Part shown: positions 19,930 to 30,872 of the stretch, piece by piece
Layout: each line of letters opens with the position of its first letter
Position numbering within the stretch: the stretch's first letter is position 1
Source of the DNA: Sacculina carcini
Lineage: Eukaryota; Arthropoda; Thecostraca; Sacculinidae
Length of the DNA stretch: 64,000 nucleotides
Reading direction: 5' to 3'
Assembly (NCBI GenBank): GCA_916048095.2
Contig: OU696580.1
Location: 3,719,202 to 3,783,201 of the forward strand
The notes under the pieces: generated by a model
What the model was told of the DNA's origin: nothing
Databases searched by the model: none
What the model saw: the letters and a program-made list of their open reading frames with translations, nothing else
Position numbers and translations under genes: made by a program

Positions 19930-20930
19930 ATGGAATCTACGCCTCAAACACCGAATGAAGCCAGTGTGAATCGAGTTGCTATTAAGGCACCTCAATTCAT
20001 GGAGGCTGCAGTGGACGGCTGCTTCATGATTCTCGAAGCTCAGTTTCACTTGCAGAATATTGTGTCTGAAGAAACAAATTTTACCATGTAATTTCTGCAT
20101 TACCAACCAATATTATTACTCGGTTGCCACCAGAGGCGTTGCGAGGAATTTTGGGCCCTCCCCGAAAGCAGCACTTGGGCCCCCATTATAAATAAATCAC
20201 CAAATAATGATTGAATTTATTAGACATGATCACATAATACGTGAAGCAACGGGGCCCCTCAACATTCGGGGCGCCCCCCCCCCCGGGCCGGGGGGTACGG
20301 TAGGCGGTTGCTACGGATCTGGTTGCCACAAGCGTGCATCACGAATAAAAGTTATGTGGAGTTGAAGGATGAGGTTGTACAGCTGCATGAGCGCACCAAG
20401 CCAGAGCTGTTTGAGGAATTGATTTTCAAGCGTTCTCTGACTGGCCGGCCGTCATGCCGCATGAGCGAACTCCAATCTGTCGCTAGGAAGGTCGGTGCCT
20501 CAGAGGATTCGGTGCGCCACGAGTTTACAAAATCACTACCCGCAAATGTCAGCACTGTTGTGGCGGCTCTGAAAGACTTAGCTCTCAGTCGGGCTGCTAA
20601 GCTCGCCGACGAATTGGTGCCAATGTCTGCAAATTCTCAATGCATGATAGTGACCGGTATTCATCGATACATGTGTAACCCAGCGGTACGACAGGATCGT
20701 CGTCAAGCTGTAAGTTCTTCAACATCATCGTAAATGACGCTACGGCCGTATTATGAAGGCCAGCGTCCATTTGTGTGTCGTGCACGCATTTTTTATGGTG
20801 AGCGGGCTCGCACGAGCAAGCCTTGGTGCCGCTGGCCAAACAAACGGACCAATCTCCAGATACAGCCTTTGTCTCGCCCTGCCTCGCGCTCGAACTCTCC
20901 ATATCGTGTGACGTCGGCGGAAAACTGAAG
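19930..20930 (+). pseudogene. Gag of Gypsy-3
   Basis: Starts MESTPQTPNEASVN at 19930. A Gag of the CsRn1 clade follows, cut by a 191-bp MITE at 20131 and resuming at 20330 (ITNKSYVELKDEVVQL). The nucleocapsid motif that is CHCC in this clade appears as CRARIFYGERARTSKPWC, so the His and one Cys have been replaced. A stop at 20731 falls before it. Non-functional. Confidence 0.8.
20131..20321. mobile_element. 191-bp hAT-type MITE in the Gypsy-3 gag
   Basis: Ends CAGAGGCGTTGCGA and (reverse complement) CAGATCCGTAGCAA form an imperfect inverted repeat. They are flanked by an exact 8-bp duplication GTTGCCAC (20123-20130 and 20322-20329). The interior is GC-rich with a long C run near 20275-20285. 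No coding capacity. Confidence 0.85.
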
Positions 20931-22040
20931 ATGCAGGCCAGTGTGAATGCGACGACTGTCCTGGCGCTCGTTGAAGTCGCAGTTTGTTTGCCGCGAAACA
21001 ATTCGGTAAATTTCGTTGTTGATACGGGAGCAGGCGTTTCCGTCATACCAAAACGATGTGTTCCTCTTGGATGTGCACTCGAGCCGACTACCGTCACACT
21101 TACCCAAGCTGGTGGTGCGCCACTTACCGTCAATGGTGAGGTAACATTGAAAATATCTATAAGATCGCTACGTCGTTGTTTCGTGTGGGTATTTGTAGTA
21201 GCTGATGTTATACATCCATTACTTGGTCATGATTTTCTATCAAATTTAAATATTATGGTTGACTGTGCGGGACGTCGTCTTCGGGACTTGAATACAGCAG
21301 TCACGACGCGGATGACGTTGTCGCCAGCAGTGCAAACAATTTCTGTCAATACTTTGGATTGTGTTAAATTTGCAGTGAAGGATCTGCTGTCGACGCTTCC
21401 ACAACTGACTGCACCATTTGTATTTACTTTCGACAGCATCAACGCTCAATCAGTCAGCCATTGTATTGACACGGGGTCTGCCTTACCTGTGTTTTTACCG
21501 CCGAGACGCCTTTCACCGGATAAGTCTAAGGCAGCTCGCGCAGCTATTAATGTGATGCTCCAGCAGGGTGTGATTCGTGTTACCAAGTTAGCATGGGTTT
21601 CGCCGATGCTATTGGTTCCCAAAGATGGAAATGACTGGCGCGTCACAGTTGATTATCGTCGTCTTAATGCCGTGACAACACCTGACCGGTACCCGCTGCC
21701 GCACTTGTATGATGCTTCGAAAAACTTATGCGGAAGTGCTGTGTTCAGCAAGATCGACTTGATGAAAGCGTACCACCAAATACCGATGAGCGAGCGTGAC
21801 ACCCGAGAAAACTGCCATGACCACTCCGTTTGGTCTATTTGAGTATAACACGATGCCGCTGGGTCTTCGGAACGTTCCTGCCACCTTCCAGCGATTCATT
21901 AACGGCATAATCGGTCACATTGGGTATTGTTTTTGGTACCTTGATGACGGCTTGATATTTTCACCGGATGAAAAGACACATCGTGAACATCTGAAAAACA
22001 TCTTTTCACTCTTAGGAAAAAACAACTTGCGTCTCAACAT
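20930..22040 (+). pseudogene. protease and reverse transcriptase of Gypsy-3
   Basis: The protease motif VDTGAGVSVIPKR lies near 21015. RT motifs follow: WVSPMLLVPKDGNDWRV, VDYRRLNAVTTPDRYP, FSKIDLMKAYHQIP, then after a frameshift at about 21795 TPFGLFEYNTMPLGLRN and the catalytic FWYLDDGLIF (about 21940). Coding sequence ends abruptly at about 22040 in the tail of LINE-A. The connection domain and most of RNase H are missing, so target sequence was lost at the LINE insertion. Confidence 0.85.
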
Positions 22041-22248
22041 TTCGTTCGTTCGTTATTTGTGTTTATGGGGTGCACCGGCGTCTGGGACCATACGGCACCC
22101 CCCAGTCTATTCACAGCCCAAACACCCTAAAATGATGGACATGAGGAATGGAATGATGAAATAAATAAGTGTGATAGTGAACAAAATGAATGTGAAAGTC
22201 AAGAAATGAAACTCAATAAATAATTCTAAAAGGCAAAAGCCGTAAAAA

Positions 22249-24837
22249 CTAAAAAATGCGGCCCTCAATGACCGCCGATTGCTCCTGTCCGAGAACATCG
22301 TGAATAGTCCGAACGGATCCAAGAAAACGTTGATGCGCCTCTGAGAATGATGGGCATTCCACCAGGATGTGCTGCACGGAGAGACGTGCATTACATGCGC
22401 TGCACGTGGGTTGAGGTTGTCCGAGTAGAAGATGGTGATGCGTGTCGTACGTGTGACCCACACGCAGACGACAGAGCACCACCTCCTCGGACCTCTTCCG
22501 GCGATAAGAGCACATCCAATGTCCGATTTCGGGCTTCACTGCTTTTAGTTTGTTAGTACCGCATTCGTCCCAGGAGAGCTGCCAGCGAGAACGGATAAAA
22601 CGATGTGATAGACATGTGGTTCTAAGCTGTGAAATATGGTCGGTGTAGGTCAAGGGCGAGTCCAACGTGACCCCTAAAAACCGAACCGTGCGTTGGAATG
22701 AGATAGCACTGCCGTACAATTCCACTTCCATGTCAGGGCAGGCACCTCGACGACGGCAGAAGTGTACACCGACCGTTTTGGACGTCGAGAAGCGGAAGCC
22801 GTTACGCGTTCCCCAAGTCTCTATTTTATTCTCCGCCAGCTGCAGTTGACGCTGGACAGCAACAGTGCTGCGGGAAGAACACCATATGGCGAAGTCGTCC
22901 ACAAATAGAGACCGTCCAATCGAGGGAGGCAAATGATTGTCAATGTCGTTGAACATTATGGCAAAAAGGGCCACGCTGAGCACACTACCCTGTGGAACGC
23001 CTTCTGCCTGATCGAAAGAACGAGACAAGGAGTTCCCCACACGCACACAGAATGTGCGGTGCAAAACGAAATTGTGTACGAAACTCCCCATGTTGCCTCT
23101 GACACCACAGCGATGCAGTTTGCGAAGAATACCATGTCACCATGTGGTGTCATATGCCTTCTCGATGTCAAAGAATATCGCCCCGACGTGGTGACCTCGC
23201 GCGAAACTTTCACGTACGCGAGAGTCAATGGTCACCAAGTGGTCTAACGTTGAGCGACCTTGGCGAAATCCGCACTGAGCATCATTGAACAGCCGACCGC
23301 GTTCCAGAAGCCATACCAGCCGTTTGCAAACCATTTTCTCAAACAGTTTGCAGAGACTGGAGGTCAGCGATATCGGGCGATAGTCAGACGGGTGATCGCC
23401 CGATTTGCCCTGTTTTGTGATGGGTATCACGATTGCCCGTCGCCAGGAGGCTGGAAACTGTCCACCATTCCACAGATCATTGAAGACCTGCAGCAAAGTG
23501 GACAGCACTGCGGGCGACATACGTTTCAGCATGAGGTTGTGAACCTCATCAGGGCCTTCAGCCACATCGCGAGGCGATCGCAAGGCTGTTCTCAGCTCAG
23601 ATGCTGAAAAATCGCTGTTGATTGGCAGCTGACAGTTGGTGGAGAAATCAACGGGTGATCTCTCGCACTGCTGTTTTATCTCCGCAAAATCAGGGTCGTC
23701 TACGTTTGCACGACGGCGCTCCGCTAAATATCGGCCAATTTCGTCAGCAACATGCTCCGGATTTATCACGTCCACGCCACTGATCTTCAGAGAAGGCAGT
23801 GGAGTGGGACGGTACTTCCCAGAGATGCGCTTTATACGGTCCCATATGGTGGATATAGGACAATGCCGATTAATGCTGGGCACATAGGAGACCCACGAGG
23901 CCCGCTTCGCCTCGCGAAGGGTCCATCGAGCCTGTGCGCGAGCGTGGCGAAAGCAAAGCATGTTTGCCACCGTGATGTTGCGCCGGAAGCGACCCCAGCA
24001 ACGATGTCGCTCTCGCAACGCCGCAGAACACGCGTCTGTCCACCAGGTGACAATGGCCTCAGTAAAATCTTCGACGCTGGGTCGAAGTGTGGGGTTGCCC
24101 ATGGCTTCCAGTGTCAAGCAATCATAACGGACCCAATCAGCTCGTTTGAAATTCCATCTCGGTGGTCGTGTTCCCAACCTAGGTACCTCATTGAGACATA
24201 TCCATATAGGGAAGTGATCACTCCCATACAGACTATTCTCAACGGTCCAGCTCGTGGATGCCTGCAGACTGGGACTGCACAGACTGAGGTCCAGAGCGGA
24301 CATGCTTCCCGATGGCATGGTGCAATGCGTATATGTGCCTGTGTTTAAAATACCTATGTCTAAAACAGTTAAAATATCCTCCATAATAAAACCACGGCTA
24401 CAATATGCATCATAACCCCAAAAAGGGCTGTGAGCATTAAAATAGCCTAACACATAAAAAGGGGGTGGAAGTGAACTGATTAAAAACTCGACGTCAGCCC
24501 TTGGGAACGGGCGACCAGGCGGCAGGTACAATGAGCACACACTCACCTCCCTACCACCCAGCCAGCACCGAACCGCAACCACCTGCAAATCTGACTGAAT
24601 ATGCAGGCGGCGACAGGGTACACTGGTGCGAACAGCCAGCATAACCCCGCCGTGGGCTATAGTCGAGCTGGGATTATCATATCTAAAAACATTAAAATCC
24701 TGAATACTAAAATAGGAAGAATTTAAAACCTTAGTCTCCTGTATTGCTAAAATCGATGATTGTCGGGAGTGTAAAATATGCAGTAAATCATTAAAATTCG
24801 GTCTAATACCTCTAATATTCCATGGTAAAATGAACAT
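22249..24837 (-). pseudogene. ORF2 of LINE-A: endonuclease and RT, RNase H deleted
   Basis: 24837-23137 encodes an exonuclease-endonuclease-phosphatase domain (start FILPWNIRGIRPNF, GYFNAHSPFWG where GDFN is expected, SALDLSLCS, GSDHFPIW) and the RT fingers (HPSDYRPISLTSSLCKLFEK). After a frameshift near 23100, 23091-22249 carries the palm (VPQGSVLSVALFAIM, LFVDDFAIW), then jumps from LRTTCL to SHRFIRSRW. About 1 kb that encodes RNase H in LINE-B is deleted. The GYFN change probably kills the nuclease. A short deletion also removes residues before WWTDACSA. Confidence 0.9.
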
Positions 24838-24879
24838 ATAAATAAATATAATAGAATAAAATACAAATAAATACTCCCG

Positions 24880-26580
24880 TTAAAAAGGCACATATACACC
24901 AACAACCAGGTTGCACAGGTACCTAATCGCATCGCTTGGCCGATCGTCCTCTCTCCGCGTCAGGTGGGGCCCACTTGGAGAGGCCGAGAGCTTCCGCTTA
25001 GAGGAACTCTCCACCTCCATGGCAGTGGTGGGAGTCGCTCCGTCGTGTGCGGAAGGCGGTGCGCTAGCAACCGCCGAGCGCGGAGATGCAGCGACCGCGC
25101 TCGCTTTGTGACCGGGAGATGCTCGCCGGTCACTCCTCGGCGAGGCTGATTTGACCGAACGACGGCTCTTGTGCTGAACCACCGTCCAGTCTCCGGATTT
25201 TCTCCGGTTCGGAGACGACCGCTCTGCTGGCATGGAAGCCTGCTGAGCGGCCGGTTTTTTGCCGCCCTGACTAACCGGCATCGCTGCTGATTTGCCAGCG
25301 CGGTCCATCGGCCGGTTGACCGGCCGATCGGCGACCCGCTGAGGTCGCCGCTCAGCAGCCCTTTCAGGCTGCTGGGTTGCGGCCGTCTGGGACCGCTGGG
25401 TCGCGGACGCCTGGGACCGCTGGGGTGCGGCCGTTGGCGACCGCGGCACGGCAGTCCCCTCAGACCGCCGATCAACCGGTGTTGGTTCATTCTCAAGTTT
25501 GTCAGCCTCAGGTACAACCAGCGTCAAGCCCATTCGTCCCGCCAGCTTCAAGAAGTCTCCAACAGTAAGCTTCTCCAGAAAAGAGTCGACAGACTGTGGA
25601 GGCTGAACCAACTTCGTGACTACGCCGACATAGGACGGGCCTGATGGATGCGAGCTGCGATATACAGCACGCGCCTCACCGAAACTGCAGCGCTGGGCAG
25701 CGCGAATGGCAAGAATCTCCTTTTCTTTGAGCCATTCCGGACAGTCACGCGACGAGGACGCATGACCGCTGCTCCTGCAATTGACGCAGAAATACTCATT
25801 GTCGCAATCAGCAGCGGTGTGCCGTTCGGATGAGCAGCGTCCGCAGATCTCAGCACGGTTGCAGCGGGAGCTCGTATGACCGAAACGTTGGCACCTGTAG
25901 CATCGCATTGGGTTGGGTACGTAGGGGCGGACACGGATACGCTGACGGATGTCACCGATCTTGATGTCATCCGGCAGAACAGCACCGTCAAACGTGAGGA
26001 AGAAAGAGTGCGTTGGCACCTCGCTACCCTCACGCCGTCGGACGATGCGCTCCACACGGATGACATCCTGGGATGACAAACCGTCGCAAATTTCATCGTT
26101 ATCAACACCCTTTAGCGCACGGCAGAACAGAACACCTCTGGCGTGGTTCAATGTCGAGTGCGCACACACCGAGATGGGGGTGCTCACCCAACGCTTGTTT
26201 TCGCCCGTACCCACGCGATATCGGAAAGCGGTTGCCTTTATCGCGCGGGCTGCTGCCGTCTCAGTGCCGTATTTCACCATCAACGAACCATCTCTCTGCC
26301 GGCTGGCTTCGAGAGGCATGTCTCCAATGTTCCTGAATCCATCCAGACGACGGAACGGGTTCAAGGATGACAGCTTCGTCTTCTCATCGGTGCTGGCAAA
26401 CACCAACACCATCGGAGTGGGAACAACACGAGTGTCGTCCTGGTCGTTTCTCAGAGTACGGCCACCTTTCGGCGGCCGTGGCCGATCCCCCGATGGACGA
26501 CCAGCAGTTGGGGTGGTTGTAGGTTTTGAAGCCATTAATTTTTTGTTTGTCTCTGCGCGCACGACCACCCACCTCTGCAC
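24880..26580 (-). CDS. ORF1 (Gag-like nucleic acid-binding protein) of LINE-A
   Basis: An open frame of 566 residues, with a possible later start at Met17 (MASKPTTT). Residues 1-100 are low complexity. A conserved middle resembles LINE Gag proteins. Three zinc knuckles follow around residues 225-285 (CYRCQRFGHTSSRC, CGRCSSERHTAADC, CVNCRSSGHASSSRDC). The tail is rich in Arg, Pro, Ser and Ala. It binds element RNA to form the transposition particle. It ends 42 bases before ORF2. This copy is uninterrupted, unlike ORF1 of LINE-B, while its own ORF2 is dead. Confidence 0.85.
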   Translation of the reverse strand: MQRWVVVRAETNKKLMASKPTTTPTAGRPSGDRPRPPKGGRTLRNDQDDTRVVPTPMVLVFASTDEKTKLSSLNPFRRLDGFRNIGDMPLEASRQRDGSLMVKYGTETAAARAIKATAFRYRVGTGENKRWVSTPISVCAHSTLNHARGVLFCRALKGVDNDEICDGLSSQDVIRVERIVRRREGSEVPTHSFFLTFDGAVLPDDIKIGDIRQRIRVRPYVPNPMRCYRCQRFGHTSSRCNRAEICGRCSSERHTAADCDNEYFCVNCRSSGHASSSRDCPEWLKEKEILAIRAAQRCSFGEARAVYRSSHPSGPSYVGVVTKLVQPPQSVDSFLEKLTVGDFLKLAGRMGLTLVVPEADKLENEPTPVDRRSEGTAVPRSPTAAPQRSQASATQRSQTAATQQPERAAERRPQRVADRPVNRPMDRAGKSAAMPVSQGGKKPAAQQASMPAERSSPNRRKSGDWTVVQHKSRRSVKSASPRSDRRASPGHKASAVAASPRSAVASAPPSAHDGATPTTAMEVESSSKRKLSASPSGPHLTRREDDRPSDAIRYLCNLVVGVYVPF

Positions 26581-27211
26581 GGGGCCCTACTGGGGGGACG
26601 GGCAGAGCCAGCATGGGATGCCACGCCAGTGGTGGTGCGCGCTGTACGGGCACCGAATACCCCTGAGCTCGCTGCGAGCTCCGCCCGGTACGAGTCCGCG
26701 GGAGCTACAGCGCCGGGCCCGGACCAGTGACCCCCACCGGTCCATCTGGACCCGGCAGCTGCAGCCCCACTGCAAACGGCGGACACTGCACCGGGCGGGA
26801 CCCCCCTCGAGCACCAGGCACCTCACCCTTGACCCTCTTGAGCCCTATCCCGCCACCCGTGCCGGCGTCGGACCATTCTCTCCACTGTCGAACCGCCAAA
26901 CAGCGGCCCCGTTGGGGTTCGACGCGCAGGCCAAAGACGAGTGTTGCGTCACGCCACCACTATACCCCGGGCGACGTGACACTCAGCGGCCAGGATCCTG
27001 TTTGCCGATCCGACGGGGGAGGGTTTCCAGATGGCCGTTGGCTGCTAAACAGCTCATCCGCCCTTTGACAGGTCTTGTTTTTCTTCCTGCTGGGTGTCTG
27101 GCCACCCTCCTCACTGGCATAGGCCAGTGGGGGGCCGGATTAGTCGCCGACATTCCGACCATGCGGCTGGTTGTACCGGGTTACATGTTACCAGGTTGTA
27201 CGGGTTACATG

Positions 27212-27335
27212 TCACTATATATCGGGCAAAGAAAATGTTGTAGCTGATTGCCTCTCTCGTCATGATGATTCGGCTCCGGTGAACATTGGTTTTGTTGAGG
27301 ATGACGGAGGTGTTCCCGATCATAACGTGGATTCT
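27212..27335 (+). pseudogene. RNase H end of Gypsy-3
   Basis: Short piece encoding HYISGKENVVADCLSRH, the standard end of the Gypsy RNase H, followed by an acidic linker. It resumes Gypsy-3 after LINE-A. Confidence 0.8.
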
Positions 27336-27674
27336 GGTTAAAGGTTAAAGGTTAAATGCCTAAGTGGCAGCTGCTACACGGGAATAAGTCGAAGCTTATG
27401 AACACACAGGCGTGCCCCGTGCAGCTCGCTGCCACCGCAGAACCGACCCTCTCCACGCTATGGCGCCACAAGGACGTAAGACGTATTAGAGAGGGCCACC
27501 TCCCCAGAATGCATGGCAAAACTCATGACTGATATCTGGTACCATTTACTGCTGGGTTGACAGGGGCTGTGGGATTGTAGAATTCGCCCAATGAAATTCT
27601 GCTCCGTCGGGTTTCGAACCACGGACCTCCCGCTTGTGAGGCGGGTGTGCTAACAACTGCACCACGGAGTCCAC
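27336..27674 (-). mobile_element. tRNA-Val-derived SINE, copy 1
   Basis: Minus-strand copy, about 339 bp, homologous to 48073-48407. The head is tRNA-like: a promoter B box (GGTTCGAAACC type), a 5-bp anticodon stem CCCGC/GCGGG with loop CTCACAA and anticodon CAC, hence tRNA-Val. The body is about 250 bases and the tail is (TTAACCT)n. It interrupts Gypsy-3 between RNase H and integrase. Confidence 0.88.
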
Positions 27675-27699
27675 ACACGGTGCGCATCTTATTATTGGA

Positions 27700-29124
27700 T
27701 CGAGAAATGTGAGCACAGATTTTCTGCATCAATCCATTTCCTCCGTCGACGCGAAGTGTATTGACCTGTATGCCATTGCCGAACAGTAAAAAGACTATAA
27801 CGAAATAACTTCGTACATATACAAATTGAAATCGTTTCCGCTAGATGTGAACGTGAGTATTTTGTGCGATGTGTCTACTCCTCAGCCTCGTCCGTTCTTA
27901 CCTCAGATTTTTCGTAGATCAGTATTTGACCGCTATCATCAGCTGTCTAATCCGGGTGTCAAACTGAGCCTGCGACTGGTAAAGGCACGATATTTTTGGC
28001 CGTGCATGGATAAGGACATACGGCGGTGGGTCCGTGAGTGCCTCCAGTGTCAGAGGTCTAAAATTCACCGGCACACTAAGAGCAAGGTAGAACATTTTGG
28101 CCTTCCGTCTGTTTGGTTTGAGGTGACACATTTAGACATTGTTGGACCACTGCCCGCTGCAACGCCACCCGGTCAGTCATACCCGTCGCCGTGTCGTTAT
28201 GTTTTGACATGTATCGATCGAGCGACCAGGTGGGTGGAAGCAGTACCAATTCAAGACATCAGCGCCGTTACAGTAGCAGCTGCATTCATGGAAAGCTGGA
28301 TTTGTCGCTTCGGTGTCCCACTTTATGTGGTAACCGAGAGAGGCGGCCAATTTGAATCGGCCCTTTTTGCTGAACTTGCAAAAGTGATAGGTTTTCACAG
28401 GTTGAGAACAACGGCATATCACCCTTCTTCGAACGGTATGATTGAATGGGTTCACAGAACGCTTAAAACAGCCCTGATTGCGCGAGGCGAAAACTGGATC
28501 AGCTACTTGCCGTTGGTTCTCTTGGGACTGCGAGCAGTGCCTCATGAAGTCTATTCACCGTTTACTGCCATCACAGGCTCGGCTCTGCTCTTCTCGCGTA
28601 TCGCCGTGAATAGCAGCTCATCACCTGCATGCGATCACGACTTCATACGGCACTTCAGCACATACCTTACACAAATTGATTTCCAAGTGTTTTCTGCAGG
28701 AACTCACAATTCTACGTCGAGTCCCACTTTTATTCCGAAAAAACTTTCGTCCTGCACTCACGTGTGGGTGCGAGTGGATCGTGTAAGACGGTCATTAGAG
28801 GCACCATATACTGGTTCCTTCAAGCTCATCGCTCGATCTGACAAATTTTTCACAGTGGAACTGCCGTCTGGTCGACGGGATACAGTATCTATTGATCGTT
28901 TAAAGCCGGCCGTGGTTTCGGATGATCGCCCGCGAGAACGGCTGGCTGTGGTCCCCGTGGATCGTTCACCGACGCATTCGCATTCTGGAAACAACGTTCA
29001 TACTGCACAAGACCAGCCGACGCCGGAAGTTTGCCAGAACAATTCTACTTCGAGAGAGCTCACCTCGACGCGTCCATGTCGTCGCGTGCGTTTTCGGAAA
29101 CATCCGGATTATCATTATTTTTGA
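27700..29124 (+). pseudogene. integrase and C-terminus of Gypsy-3
   Basis: The frame 27826-29124 (432 residues) has the zinc domain (RRSVFDRYHQLSNPGVKLS..., CLQCQRSKIHRHTK), the core with THLDIVGPL (first Asp), VVTERGGQFES where TDRG is expected (second Asp changed to Glu) and GMIEWVHRTLK (Glu). It ends with a Gypsy C-terminal domain (THVWVRVDRVRRSLEAPYTG). The loss of the second catalytic Asp should abolish strand transfer. Linker sequence 27700-27825 has a stop. Confidence 0.9.
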
Positions 29125-30153
29125 TTCCGCTTAATTTTGTGTATTTACTTGTATTCTATGTTTGTATTTGATGTTTTTTTTACTCCATTGTTGGTTTTGG
29201 CATACTTCTCCTGTTTCGCAGTGTAACTGTGAAACAGGATCACTGCGATACCAACATCATCGCAGTGCTCCTGCTTCACAGTTATCGATTGTGATCGAGA
29301 GAACCAACCGCAAACCGCCTGTCTCTCGAACTGTTTCACAGTTATCAGATCGATTGTGAGTCGCAGAATCATCATGATGATTGTTATTTCTGCTGCACAA
29401 GCATCGCCGGCTTCAACCAGAAGAATAAAGGCCATATCAAGTACGCTGACTGCGACTCTGCTCGTAAACCTGTGCCTCATGATGATGAGAACCCCGTTCC
29501 AACACCTCCAGCTGATCAGAACATAGCTGTAAGCAGTGGTGAAGAGGATAGTGATGATGAACTTTTTTAACCCGACACTCAAGAGCCACATTTTCTGAAC
29601 CAGGGAAAACTTATATGATCTTGTAAGATATCTTTCTCTGTCAAAGGCGAAGGCAGAGCTGATTGGATCAAGGCTGCAGCAGTGGAATATGCTTGAACCT
29701 AACACCAAGATATCCTTGTTCAGAGCACGTCACAGAGACATGGCTGAGTTCCTTGAGATGGAAGACACAATGACATTCTGCAGTGACATCAACGGTCTGT
29801 TGAAAGAACTTGCGTGTGATCACGATCCTGCAGACTGGCGCCTCTTCATCTACTCTGGGAAGAATAGCTTGAAGGTTGTTTTGCTCCACAATGGCTACTA
29901 GAAACTATCAGTCCCAATGGCTCACGCGTTCGGCATGACAGCTGCTGGAGTCCTTCAGGAAACTTGGCTCCAGGATATCCCTGAAAATCCATTTCCTACA
30001 CCAGCACCTGAACTTCTTCCCTGACAACTTGGGAGCTGTATCGGACGAGCACGGCGAGCGATTCCACCAAGAGATTTCATTCATGGTGACGCGTTACCAG
30101 GGGCGGCACAACCCGAACATGATGAGCGACTTCTGCATCGTGAAACTGACATA

Positions 30154-30864
30154 GAGCAGCACAAACGCAAAGCCAAATGCCTAAAGCATTATAAATTACA
30201 TCATAGTGGAGTTTTTCTGTAATGTCTATAATTTTGAAGCATTCATGATGAAATAAATGAATAAATGAATTTTTGTAAATTTCATTAAATCCTGACTTAT
30301 AGGCAATGGTAATATTTCTGTTGCTGAAAATCCTGACGTGATACAGCAAAACGGTTATAATTTTTGAAATAAGCGTACCCAAATTAGTCTAAATCACTTT
30401 ACACATCTCCAGTAAAACATTTTTGATGTTCTCTGTTATTAATTATGTTAATAATTGTAATTACACAGATCACGGATTTAACATGTTATGATACACTCGA
30501 ATATGCATAAATGTACAATATTAACGCCAGAAACACTAACAATGGATGTATAGCAACGTTCCTGATAGATTCTTCAGTCCGACAGGGTGGCAACGGAATT
30601 CAGAGGGTCTGCAATTACTCGCTATGTAGATCAAATCGCTCCAAGCTAGGTGCACGTGACATTGGCTTTTTGGGAATGAAGGATTCTACATACATGCATT
30701 ACATACATACATACATTCTACTTACTATTTACTTTTTCGGGAAATATTCAACACAAATTGCTCAAATGGTATTTGTATTGTCACGCTAAAAAAAGTTGAA
30801 GGAATTCAATGTGAAGTGGAATTTTTCCAAGAAAAACATGTCTGATGGGAGCAGCATGTGTTGC
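30154..30864. other. non-coding interval
   Basis: Contains the right inverted-repeat arm (30281-30450) and AT-rich sequence. No further gene is supported up to the MITE target site at 30865. Confidence 0.5.
30281..30450 (-). repeat. right arm of the diverged long inverted repeat
   Basis: Reverse complement of the segment at 7009-7195 with scattered substitutions and small indels. It begins about 130 bases after the last codon of the uncharacterised gene family (30153), so it lies in what would be its 3' untranslated region or the transposon terminus. Confidence 0.75.
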
Positions 30865-30872
30865 GTTGCATG

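Larger units (their letters stand above)
22041..27207 (-). mobile_element. LINE-A, I-like non-LTR element (degraded ORF2, open ORF1)
   Basis: A minus-strand LINE closely related to LINE-B at 34993. The 3' tail on the sense strand is AACGAACGAACGAAA, where the other two copies end in (AATC)n. ORF1 is 26580-24880 and ORF2 is broken (24837-22249). Sequence past 26930 to about 27207 is present only in this copy and is either more of the 5' end or other flank. It splits Gypsy-3 between RT and RNase H. Confidence 0.85.
19683..29360 (+). mobile_element. Gypsy-3 (CsRn1/Kabuki type), carrying a MITE, LINE-A and a SINE
   Basis: A plus-strand Gypsy inserted in the uncharacterised gene copy. A tRNA-Trp primer site (19857) is followed by gag, protease and RT to about 22040. 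A LINE with loss of the RT-RNase H joint follows. The RNase H end (SGKENVVADCLSRH) resumes at about 27212, then a SINE, then integrase to 29124. I could not pair its LTRs: 19683-19853 should be the 5' LTR, but no matching 3' LTR is visible around 29130-29360, so the borders are approximate. Confidence 0.75.
19577..30153 (+). pseudogene. broken member of an uncharacterised multicopy protein family, possibly a transposase
   Basis: Pieces of one protein lie on both sides of a Gypsy insertion. 19577-19681 encodes the start (SCTNHPDNFCYVCGRYTKK, a CxxC pair). 29370-29570 resumes with HHDDCYFCCTSIAGFNQKNK (a second CxxC). 29600-29901 has LVRYLSLSKAKAELIGSRL and DWRLFIYSGKNSLKVVLLHN. 29945-30153 has LKIHFLHQHLNFFPDNLGAV and ERFHQEISF. 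I recall proteins with this plan as many-copy uncharacterised genes in arthropods and Hydra. In those the block before SLK reads FIDS, so an Asp is lost here. An internal section, stops and frameshifts make this copy dead. It sits between inverted repeats (7009/30450) after a splice-acceptor-like site. Confidence 0.65.

Noticed and set aside
25949..27247. 432-codon plus-strand frame
   Set aside because: Antisense to LINE-A ORF1 and its 5' region, whose minus-strand zinc knuckles are unambiguous.
29145..29708. 187-codon minus-strand frame as a membrane protein
   Set aside because: Antisense to the uncharacterised gene remnant and the Gypsy 3' region; hydrophobic stretches reflect composition.
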